From Candidatus Sumerlaeota bacterium (lineage in GTDB: Bacteria; UBP6; UBA1177), in the NCBI GenBank assembly GCA_007136595.1, contig SLGQ01000082.1, forward strand, positions 1 through 5,927: a stretch of DNA of 5,927 bases, written 5' to 3'. The translations under genes were made by a program, and so were the position numbers. Positions 1 to 5,673 of this stretch are shown here, piece after piece. Positions within the stretch are counted from its first letter, which is position 1; every line of letters begins with the position of its first letter. Under the pieces are notes generated by a model that saw nothing but the letters and a program-made list of their open reading frames with translations, searched no databases and had not been told where the DNA came from.

Positions 1-1
1 A

Positions 2-430
2 AAAGTTTGCGGAATAATTGCAAAGTCTCTCTCGTATAAGAACAAGTGTTTTTTTCTTGCCGGGATAGGGATGAATGTTTATCTGCCTGATGCAGACACT
101 CGGTTTGAGTGGGAAGCCGGAACTTTAAATGGCGGGGGAATTTCAGTTTCTACTGGAGATGTTCTAAAAAGGCTCATAATTGAAACAGACAAAGCTTTTT
201 GTTGTTCCGATCAGGAGGTCATTGAAAAATTCAAGGCAGGTATCCAGTGGATGAAAGGGCGGAAGATCCGGTTCACACAGGACAAGATAAAATTTTATGA
301 CGGAGTTGTAACAGGGTTTGGAGAAGAAGGTTCTTCTATAAAGATAGACCTTCTTGGAGAGGAAAAAGAATATTCAACTTTATCTATTTCCGGGATTTCA
401 GATCGATCAGGTCAAAATCTTGCCAACTGA
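2..430 (+). CDS. birA: Biotin--[acetyl-CoA-carboxylase] ligase, C-terminal part (5' end outside window)
   Basis: Biotin protein ligase activates biotin with ATP to biotinyl-AMP and transfers it to the biotin carboxyl carrier protein of acetyl-CoA carboxylase and similar enzymes in the cytoplasm. The reading frame is open from base 2, so the first in-frame ATG (position 71) is internal and not the start. About 142 residues are visible. They begin with KVCGII, matching the conserved K-x-x-G-I-L element of the catalytic domain that contacts biotin, followed by the strand FLAGIGMNV, which matches the family's IGxGINV element. The end, from about base 245 (KGRKIRF, then GVVTGF and IKIDLLG), fits the small SH3-like C-terminal domain. 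Any N-terminal DNA-binding domain would lie outside the window, so a repressor function cannot be judged. The Glu usual after GIL(V) is Lys here (GIIAK), a mild deviation. The last 19 bases overlap the convergent lipoprotein gene. Confidence 0.85.
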   Translation, partial: KVCGIIAKSLSYKNKCFFLAGIGMNVYLPDADTRFEWEAGTLNGGGISVSTGDVLKRLIIETDKAFCCSDQEVIEKFKAGIQWMKGRKIRFTQDKIKFYDGVVTGFGEEGSSIKIDLLGEEKEYSTLSISGISDRSGQNLAN

Positions 431-1746
431 GCTGAACCGTCAGGGCAGGATATGTTCATAAGGTTTCCGAGGTATATTACAGCATCACATTTATAAACAA
501 GGAAAAAATCAAATTCATAATTTGATTTTGATGTCTCTTTAAAACTTCCCAGAAAAACAGTTGCACCTTCTTTTTTGATGTCACCGGTACAACCTTGCTT
601 TGGAAGAAATTCATAAACTTCACCTTCCTGAAATGTAATAAGGGAAAGTCCCGAAAATCTCACAGTCCATTTTCCTGCTATTTCTTTACATTGATCAAAA
701 TTGGGTGGAGAGCAGTTGTTGTCTATGCAGTACCAACCGTCATCACACATACTGTCAATAAGACACCATGAAGGTGATTTGGGAACGCAGTCATTATAAA
801 CTCCGTTAAATTCACATTTCAGTCTTTCATCATTGCAGTGTTCATCTTCATAACATTTGTTCCTTGACTTGCACACACCGCCAAGACCGAGCACAACATC
901 ACAATATTCAGCAAGATGACAATCTTCATCTTTTGTGCAGAATCCTCCTCCGGCAAATTTGCAGGCAGTCCAGTTTTCCTCCACAGCACAAGCTTCAATT
1001 AAACCGCAATCATCATCATCCAGACATTCGTTTGCATATACACACTCATTTTCAGGTTCCATCACTTCACATTTGTATCCAAACTTGCAATCAGTATGCT
1101 CTTCACACGGTGCAGTATTAATACACTGATAATGACCGTCTTCAAAAATGCACTCTTCTTTATTGTTGCACTGTTCATCGCTTGAGCACTTGTTTTTTGA
1201 CCGGCATATTTTCCCGATTCCCAATCCAGAGTCTTCACAAAATTCACCTTTTCCGCAATCTTCGTCTTTCGTACATATTTTAGGTGAAGTGTTCACAACA
1301 CATTCGTTCCAGTGTTCCATTTCGACACATCTCTGCATGCCGGGACAATCATAGTCATTGTCACAGACCCCTATTTTTATGCATGCTCTGGGATCCTGAA
1401 AATAGTCACAAATAAACTGCCATGCACAATCGGTATTAACTTCACACATGTGGATAGGCACTTCTTCTTCATCCGGCATTTCGCCAGGTTTTTCATCCGG
1501 CTCTTCGTCAGGATAATCGTTCTTGTCAATAGTTTCGTGGTCATCCGGCTCAGATACTGACTCATCAATGATTTCCGGCTCTTTGTCGGGGGATTCAGCA
1601 TCTTTTTCAATATCGTTAATGTCTTCATCAACGACATCTATATCTTTGCTTTCAGACTCATCCGGAAGCCTCAAAGGGTCGTTGCAGGAAGCTGAAAAGA
1701 CAGAAAAAATCACTGTAACTGCGATAAAAGAAAAAAAACTCTTCAT
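412..1746 (-). CDS. Lipoprotein with acidic tether and nine cysteine-rich (Dickkopf-like) repeats
   Basis: A 444-residue protein, probably anchored in the outer membrane and exposed to the periplasm or cell surface. Residues 1-20 are a signal peptide (MKS, then a hydrophobic core) ending in SAS before Cys21, a plausible lipobox. Residues about 22-98 form a very acidic D/E/P/S-rich linker. Residues 101-345 contain nine units of the form C-x5-C-x5(6)-C-x4-10-C, 36 cysteines in all, probably paired as disulfides. Units 1-4 (101-213) and 5-8 (214-327) match unit for unit in spacing, and unit 9 (328-345) is short. Residues 353-444 form a separate domain with four cysteines (353, 386, 420, 434) and alternating hydrophobic stretches that suggest beta structure; it starts with an AGKW element. 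The start is supported by GAGAGG (minus strand, bases 1755-1760) about 8 bases before the ATG. The repeat pattern resembles Dickkopf N-terminal cysteine-rich domains annotated in Myxococcota-like genomes. The ligand and function are unknown. Confidence 0.85.
   Translation of the reverse strand: MKSFFSFIAVTVIFSVFSASCNDPLRLPDESESKDIDVVDEDINDIEKDAESPDKEPEIIDESVSEPDDHETIDKNDYPDEEPDEKPGEMPDEEEVPIHMCEVNTDCAWQFICDYFQDPRACIKIGVCDNDYDCPGMQRCVEMEHWNECVVNTSPKICTKDEDCGKGEFCEDSGLGIGKICRSKNKCSSDEQCNNKEECIFEDGHYQCINTAPCEEHTDCKFGYKCEVMEPENECVYANECLDDDDCGLIEACAVEENWTACKFAGGGFCTKDEDCHLAEYCDVVLGLGGVCKSRNKCYEDEHCNDERLKCEFNGVYNDCVPKSPSWCLIDSMCDDGWYCIDNNCSPPNFDQCKEIAGKWTVRFSGLSLITFQEGEVYEFLPKQGCTGDIKKEGATVFLGSFKETSKSNYEFDFFLVYKCDAVIYLGNLMNISCPDGSAQLARF
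766..1446 (-). repeat. Internal tandem super-repeat of two four-unit cysteine-rich blocks
   Basis: The coding sequence holds two consecutive blocks of nearly equal length: 113 codons (bases 1108-1446) and 114 codons (bases 766-1107). Each block has four Cys4 units in the same order. Units 3 and 7 match most clearly: both start CTKDEDC and end in a glycine-rich loop followed by RSKNKC or KSRNKC. Units 2 and 6 share a W between the third and fourth cysteine, and units 4 and 8 share a Y there. The DNA of units 3 and 7 is still recognisably alike (around 1255-1276 and 918-938) but has diverged. The pattern points to an old block duplication, not recent slippage. A ninth unit follows at about 712-765. 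Confidence 0.75.
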
Positions 1747-1783
1747 GTTGACATCCTCTCACACATAAACCAACTGATACCAT

Positions 1784-1813
1784 TCTATACAAAATAATAA
1801 TTTACTCAATCAA
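1784..1813 (-). promoter_or_regulatory. Candidate sigma70-type promoter for the cysteine-rich lipoprotein
   Basis: On the minus strand, TTGATT (bases 1808-1813) and TATAGA (1784-1789) are separated by 18 bases. Each box matches four of six consensus positions. The predicted transcript would start near 1777 and give a leader of about 30 bases carrying the GAGAGG ribosome binding site. The region is very AT-rich, so chance matches are likely and this is only a candidate. Confidence 0.35.
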
Positions 1814-1833
1814 AATTTTTTATATTACGATTC

Positions 1834-1862
1834 TTTACTTAATTAAACTGTTCTGATAACAT
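1834..1862 (+). promoter_or_regulatory. Candidate promoter for the fcl operon
   Basis: TTTACT (1834-1839) and TAACAT (1857-1862) are separated by 17 bases, with four of six matches in each box. A start near 1869 would leave a short leader containing the fcl ribosome binding site. The site lies back to back with the candidate promoter of the divergent lipoprotein gene. Evidence is weak, since the region is AT-rich and no operator was seen. Confidence 0.3.
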
Positions 1863-1890
1863 TATTCCGGCAAAATTGAGAGGCGTAAAA

Positions 1891-2847
1891 ATGGATAAAA
1901 ATTCAAAACTTTTTGTAGCAGGGCATAGAGGACTTGCCGGAAGTGCAATAGTAAGAGAATTGACAAGAAAAGGTTATGACAATCTTATTCTTAGAACTTC
2001 AAAAGAGCTTGATCTCCGTGACAACAATGGTGTCGACAACTTTTTTGACAAAGAGAAACCTGATTTTGTTTTCCTTGCGGCGGCGAGGGTTGGTGGAATA
2101 GGTGCCAATGCAAATTTCCGGGCGGAAATGATCTATGACAACCTGATGATACAGTCAAATGTAATCCATAGTTCATGGAAACATGGCGTTAAAAAACTTC
2201 TTTTTCTCGGTTCAAGCTGTATTTATCCAAAATTTGCTCCCCAGCCTATGAAAGAGGAACACCTTCTTACTTCGGAACTGGAATACAGCAACGAACCTTA
2301 TGCTGTTGCAAAAATTGCCGGGCTTAAAATGTGTGAAGCATACAACATTCAGTATGGAACAGATTTTATATCTGTAATGCCTACCAACCTGTACGGAATT
2401 AACGATAACTTTGATCTGGAAAACGGGCATGTACTTCCTGTTATACTGAGAAAATTTCATGAAGCGGTAAAAAACAATAAAAGCCAAGTTGAACTTTGGG
2501 GGTCGGGGCAACCTAAAAGAGAGTTTCTCTACAGTGATGATCTTGCAAAAGCAGTTATTATGGTAATGGAAAAAGTTTCGTTTAAAGATCTTTCAATAGG
2601 TGAAAAAATAATAAACACTCACATTAACATAGGGACGGGCAAAGATATTTCAATAAAAGATCTTGCGTTGATGATAGCCGGAATTACAGGTTTTAACGGA
2701 GAAATTGTCTGGAACACTGCTAAACCTGACGGGACTCCGCGAAAGCTTCTTGATGTTGAAAAGATATCTGCTTTGGGCTGGAAAGCTGAGACGGAACTTG
2801 ATGAAGGGATAAAAAAGCTTTATGACTGGTATATTGAAAATGAGTGA
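1891..2847 (+). CDS. fcl: GDP-L-fucose synthase (GDP-4-keto-6-deoxymannose 3,5-epimerase/4-reductase)
   Basis: This cytoplasmic NADPH-dependent enzyme of the short-chain dehydrogenase/reductase superfamily epimerises and then reduces GDP-4-keto-6-deoxy-D-mannose to GDP-L-fucose, a donor for surface polysaccharides and glycans. The protein has 318 residues, the usual family length. The Rossmann glycine motif G11-x2-G14-x2-G17 (AGHRGLAGS) is at the N-terminus. The active-site set is intact: Ser108, Cys110 (in SSCIYP), Tyr137 and Lys141 (YAVAK), and His180 (NGHV), each one position beyond the E. coli enzyme's 107/109/136/140/179. The motif PTNLYG (164-169) is also typical. The ATG at 1891 is preferred because GAGAGG (1878-1883) sits 7 bases upstream; the in-frame TTG at 1876 overlaps that site. 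The partner gene gmd is not in the window. The stop codon lies inside the next gene, which suggests translational coupling. Confidence 0.95.
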   Translation: MDKNSKLFVAGHRGLAGSAIVRELTRKGYDNLILRTSKELDLRDNNGVDNFFDKEKPDFVFLAAARVGGIGANANFRAEMIYDNLMIQSNVIHSSWKHGVKKLLFLGSSCIYPKFAPQPMKEEHLLTSELEYSNEPYAVAKIAGLKMCEAYNIQYGTDFISVMPTNLYGINDNFDLENGHVLPVILRKFHEAVKNNKSQVELWGSGQPKREFLYSDDLAKAVIMVMEKVSFKDLSIGEKIINTHINIGTGKDISIKDLALMIAGITGFNGEIVWNTAKPDGTPRKLLDVEKISALGWKAETELDEGIKKLYDWYIENE

Positions 2848-3748
2848 AAAAACTAAAACGGTACTCTGTTTTCTCTTTTTCATAGCAGTAATTCTTACAA
2901 GGATATATTTTGAAACATCTGTTTTTGCTTCAAAAAGTTTTTTTAACTACTTTGTAGTGATCCATCATTTATGCTGGTATATTTTTGTTTTTTACTATTT
3001 CTCTTCATGTAACAGATACATCTTAAAAATGAGCCCTTCAAAAATAAGATATACGGCACTCCTTTCCCCTGTAATTATGATTCCTGTGGTACATGCCGCC
3101 ATAAGTGGAAAAAATCTTGATCTGGGGTATCTTGACGGCAGTTTAAAAGAAAATTTGATCCACATGGCGACACTTTACAGGAACCACCCTAAAAATGGAG
3201 AGTTTTTCATTGAAATGGTCATTCTTTTAGCCATATTCATTGCCGGATCATGGTTTTTTTCAAAAAGTTGGAAAAGGACTCTGCTCAATGTTTTGGCAGG
3301 GTTTTACGGGAGTATGATCTTTGCGGGACTCCATTTGTTCGGTGTTGCTCCAAGAACAAAAGCATATTTCCCGATAAACACGGCACTTCAAAACCATCAG
3401 TTAATGTCTCTTATCTATTTTTCTCTGGCGGTACTATTTTTTCTCATATATTCGTATCCTGAAATCAGAAGCTATCTGTTGCATGATAAAATAAGGTGGC
3501 TTATAACCCTTTTTGCGGGGATACTCCTTTCTTTGACTTTGAATTTAATGTTTTTTGAGAAATTTTATCTGAAATCGCCTCGTTTTTTCGACTACTTACT
3601 TATGTTGTTTCCATATATGGTTCTTCTGGCAGGGACAAATTCTATCGACAGTTCAGTTAACGGCAAATTTAAAGCCGGCAGATTTTTTCCCTCTTTTTTT
3701 TCTGTTGTCGGGATACTGATAATTACCGGAATTTATCTCCGGATTTAG
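2840..3748 (+). CDS. Polytopic inner-membrane protein of unknown function (about nine spans)
   Basis: I do not recognise this family. The 302-residue product has about nine hydrophobic segments, near residues 7-24, 34-54, 71-88, 122-140, 147-169, 187-206, 218-239, 249-266 and 283-300, so it is an integral membrane protein without a cleaved signal. The only long polar loop is between spans 3 and 4 (about 89-121). Polar residues in or near membrane segments that might matter are His42-His43, His85, His165 and His186; their importance is a guess. The start at 2840 (ATGAGTGA) overlaps the fcl stop by 8 bases and gives a normal MSEKTK start. An in-frame ATG at 2822 would add six residues but has no better ribosome binding site. 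The radical SAM gene follows after 3 bases, so the two are almost certainly co-translated and may work on the same lipid or envelope substrate. A transporter, a flippase or an integral-membrane transferase are all possible. Confidence 0.75.
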   Translation: MSEKTKTVLCFLFFIAVILTRIYFETSVFASKSFFNYFVVIHHLCWYIFVFYYFSSCNRYILKMSPSKIRYTALLSPVIMIPVVHAAISGKNLDLGYLDGSLKENLIHMATLYRNHPKNGEFFIEMVILLAIFIAGSWFFSKSWKRTLLNVLAGFYGSMIFAGLHLFGVAPRTKAYFPINTALQNHQLMSLIYFSLAVLFFLIYSYPEIRSYLLHDKIRWLITLFAGILLSLTLNLMFFEKFYLKSPRFFDYLLMLFPYMVLLAGTNSIDSSVNGKFKAGRFFPSFFSVVGILIITGIYLRI

Positions 3749-3751
3749 AAC

Positions 3752-4669
3752 ATGAAATTTAGCAAGATATTTCTCCGTATCATTTATGAGATAAAAAGGG
3801 TTGCGACAGGCAAACCTTTCATAGCTGAAGTTGATATAACCGACAGATGTAATTTAAGGTGCAGTCACTGTTACCACTTTCAGGAAAAAGGTGATGCAAA
3901 AGGACAAGAAGAGCCTTCTGTTGAAAAATGGAGAGATCGTTTCAGCGAACTTCACAAAAAAGGGATCAGGATGATCATGCTGATGGGTGGAGAACCTATG
4001 CTTCGTCCCGATATTGTTCAACTTGCAGATGAAATGTTTCCGTTTGTCGAGATGATAACTAACGGCACGATCCCTGTTCCTGAAAAATATCAACATAGAA
4101 TTTTTGTTTCAATTGACGGAATGAAAAAAACAAACGACAGTATAAGAGGTGAAGGGGTTTTTGATAAAGTTGTAAATAATTTTTCGGGAGATAAAAGAGC
4201 TGTTTTTAATATGACTCTTTCCGGAGATAACTTCAAAGAGCTTCAGCAGGTAGTTGAACTTTCAGAAAAGATCGGAATTTCAGGTGTTGTCTGTAATATT
4301 TATACAGCTTTGGACTCAAACTCTAAAAGCAGACTGGAGCAGGAAATAAGAGAGAAAATTATTGAAACAATAAAGGAAGTTAAGAAAAAAAAACCAGCAC
4401 AGATGCTCATTACAGCAAAAGCTTTAGATTGGTTTGAAAAAGGTGATCACAGAGATAAATGTTACTGGAGTGAAAAAGTTCTGCACTATGATATAAACTG
4501 GAATAATCGACCGTGTTTTGCTGTAGCAGACTGTTCCAACTGCGGTTGTTTTGCAGGGGCAATGGGTTCTCCACTGGGATCTTTCGGACAGTTTAAAGGT
4601 TTGCTTGCAATTATGTTTCATGTTGCTGCTTTCAGGATCAGCAAGTTTTTTAGAAAAAACCATAAATGA
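3752..4669 (+). CDS. Radical SAM protein with C-terminal cysteine cluster
   Basis: A 305-residue radical SAM enzyme. C33-x3-C37-x2-C40 (DRCNLRCSHCYH) is the canonical site for the [4Fe-4S] cluster that cleaves S-adenosylmethionine. The SAM-binding MGGEP motif (78-82), TNGT (103-106) and SIDG (120-123) followed by an IRG element fit the MoaA/PqqE-like branch. After the barrel, Cys237 and a close set C255-x5-C261-x2-C264-x-C266 could bind an auxiliary cluster, but this is not the full SPASM spacing. Residues about 281-305 form a hydrophobic then basic tail (ending KFFRKNHK), and the N-terminus is also basic and hydrophobic, suggesting association with the membrane. The gene starts 3 bases after the membrane-protein stop and has no strong ribosome binding site, so coupled translation is likely. 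No peptide precursor is visible nearby, which argues mildly against RiPP maturation. The substrate is unknown. Family assignment is firm, specific function is not. Confidence 0.9.
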   Translation: MKFSKIFLRIIYEIKRVATGKPFIAEVDITDRCNLRCSHCYHFQEKGDAKGQEEPSVEKWRDRFSELHKKGIRMIMLMGGEPMLRPDIVQLADEMFPFVEMITNGTIPVPEKYQHRIFVSIDGMKKTNDSIRGEGVFDKVVNNFSGDKRAVFNMTLSGDNFKELQQVVELSEKIGISGVVCNIYTALDSNSKSRLEQEIREKIIETIKEVKKKKPAQMLITAKALDWFEKGDHRDKCYWSEKVLHYDINWNNRPCFAVADCSNCGCFAGAMGSPLGSFGQFKGLLAIMFHVAAFRISKFFRKNHK

Positions 4670-4782
4670 TATTTATCTGTAACAGGACTTTCGCCAAAAA
4701 TCAAGCTTAAAAAATCTGAAATTCTATGATTAAAGCAACTTGGTGAAAAAAATGAAACTTAAAAAACATTAAAATACTTCAC

Positions 4783-4835
4783 CGAAATTTCATTTGACAT
4801 TGATTCTCCAATAAGATATACTTAAATGAATTTCG
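4783..4835. repeat. Imperfect inverted repeat bracketing a promoter
   Basis: The left arm CGAAATTTCATTT (4783-4795) is mirrored by AAATGAATTTCG (4824-4835), matching at 12 positions with one extra T in the left arm and 28 bases between the arms. The left arm touches the -35 box and the right arm lies just beyond the -10 box at the expected transcription start. Because the left arm is upstream of that start, the repeat would not form a hairpin in this transcript. It could be a pair of operator half-sites for a repressor, or a chance match in AT-rich DNA. Confidence 0.5.
4794..4822 (+). promoter_or_regulatory. Near-consensus sigma70-type promoter upstream of the PrcB-like lipoprotein
   Basis: TTGACA (4794-4799, a perfect -35 box) and TATACT (4817-4822, five of six matches to the -10 box) are separated by the ideal 17 bases. 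Transcription would begin near 4829 and give a leader of about 120 bases before the ATG at 4951. This is the strongest promoter-like sequence in the window. It indicates that the lipoprotein is transcribed separately from the upstream fcl operon. Confidence 0.7.
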
Positions 4836-4846
4836 TTGAGAGCTAT

Positions 4847-4942
4847 ATGAGAAACAATTCAAATAAAATTCCAATTTTGTCTTTTTCAGGCACGATTTTT
4901 GCGCAGACAGACATGGGAATTAGAATAAATAGGGATATGTGA
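4847..4942 (+). CDS. Possible leader ORF, 31 residues
   Basis: An ATG at 4847 opens a 31-codon frame (beginning MRNNSNK and ending INRDM) that stops at 4940-4942, 8 bases before the lipoprotein start and touching its ribosome binding site. TTGAGAG (4836-4842) lies 4 bases upstream as a weak ribosome binding site. An in-frame ATG at 4826 is ahead of the predicted transcription start and is unlikely to be used. No recognisable domain. It may be chance, or a short leader peptide that tunes translation of the next gene. Confidence 0.2.
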   Translation: MRNNSNKIPILSFSGTIFAQTDMGIRINRDM

Positions 4943-4950
4943 GGTGAATT

Positions 4951-5601
4951 ATGAAGAACCGTAAAATGTATATTGTAATTTCAATGATTCTGTTGTTTCT
5001 TTTTCTCAGTTGCGGAGAAGATTCAAAAAAGGACAATGATTCGGATGAAACAAAAGACGACACAATTTCAGGAAATGATTCTGATGCTGAAGAGCAGGAT
5101 GAAGAATTGGACGAAGAACAGGATGAGGAAGAAGAGAAAATCCCTGAAAACATTGTTGAGTTTTCTGCTGTTCGCTCTCAAATGCTTGGATCAGCAGATT
5201 CCACACGAGTTGATAGCTGGGAAGAAATGATAACCCTTTTTCCACATATAAATAATACCGAAATAACTGAAGAGATGCTTGATTTCGATAAGAATATGGT
5301 GGTGGCAATAACTATTGGTTACAGATCCGTATTGAGTTGTTTCCATGTTATAGTTAAATACATTCTTCATGAAGAGAACACTCTTCAGTTTCATTATGAA
5401 GAGAGGGGAACATATCACCCAGATGGTTCACCAGGCGATTGCCCTGATTCTCCTTCCTTTCCCGGCACAGTAGTCATGATAGATAAAGAAATAATCGAAG
5501 AGCTTTACGGTGACAAGGATTTTGAATTGGAGTTTTTTTACATAGATTCATTGCATAAGGGTGTCACCGCTGAAGAGGCTGAGAAATACCTTGAATTTTG
5601 A
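4951..5601 (+). CDS. Lipoprotein with acidic tether and PrcB-like C-terminal domain
   Basis: A 216-residue putative lipoprotein. Residues 1-20 are a signal peptide (MKNRK, then a hydrophobic run) ending FLS before Cys21; the lipobox is slightly atypical, with Phe at -3. Residues 22-63 are an extreme Asp/Glu/Ser linker, as in the other lipoprotein of this window. The rest resembles the PrcB C-terminal domain: a DSWEEM segment (88-93), LDFDKNMVVAI (110-120), Gly123, then alternating strands with HYEERG (148-153), and a late strand VVMIDK (174-179). This was matched by eye and not by a search. Cys130 and Cys164 could form a disulfide in the periplasm. PrcB-like domains occur in secreted or lipid-anchored proteins, some linked to surface protease complexes; no protease gene is nearby here. 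The start is well supported by GAGGTGA (4941-4947) just before the ATG, and a strong promoter lies about 120 bases upstream. No clear terminator follows. Confidence 0.8.
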   Translation: MKNRKMYIVISMILLFLFLSCGEDSKKDNDSDETKDDTISGNDSDAEEQDEELDEEQDEEEEKIPENIVEFSAVRSQMLGSADSTRVDSWEEMITLFPHINNTEITEEMLDFDKNMVVAITIGYRSVLSCFHVIVKYILHEENTLQFHYEERGTYHPDGSPGDCPDSPSFPGTVVMIDKEIIEELYGDKDFELEFFYIDSLHKGVTAEEAEKYLEF

Positions 5602-5673
5602 AGTTTTGCAAAAACAACAGGGATTCTTTTAAAAACAAACACTTAGGTTGAAAAACAAGTGAAATTAAAAAAA

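Noticed and set aside
401..408. Palindrome GATCGATC near the end of birA
   Set aside because: It is only 8 bases, lies inside coding sequence, and has no T-run, so it is neither a terminator nor a convincing operator.
71..430. A 119-residue gene starting at ATG 71
   Set aside because: The same frame is open to the window's left edge and reads as biotin ligase before the ATG, so 71 is internal.
864..1637. Several open frames on both strands within the cysteine-rich lipoprotein gene
   Set aside because: They are shadows of the repeat-rich coding sequence, with no ribosome binding sites or recognisable domains.
1876..1890. TTG at 1876 as the fcl start
   Set aside because: It overlaps the GAGAGG ribosome binding site that fits the ATG at 1891, and the added residues are outside the family's normal N-terminus.
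2822..2839. ATG at 2822 as the membrane-protein start
   Set aside because: It would lengthen the overlap with fcl to 26 bases without a better ribosome binding site; the ATGAGTGA overlap at 2840 is a typical coupling arrangement.
4742..4783. GGTGAA ... TTCACC inverted repeat as a terminator of the fcl operon
   Set aside because: The stem is only 6 base pairs with a 30-base AT-rich loop and no following T-run.
5603..5615. GTTTTGCAAAAAC after the second lipoprotein as a terminator
   Set aside because: The palindrome has an AT-only stem with no loop and no T-run, so it would not be stable as RNA.
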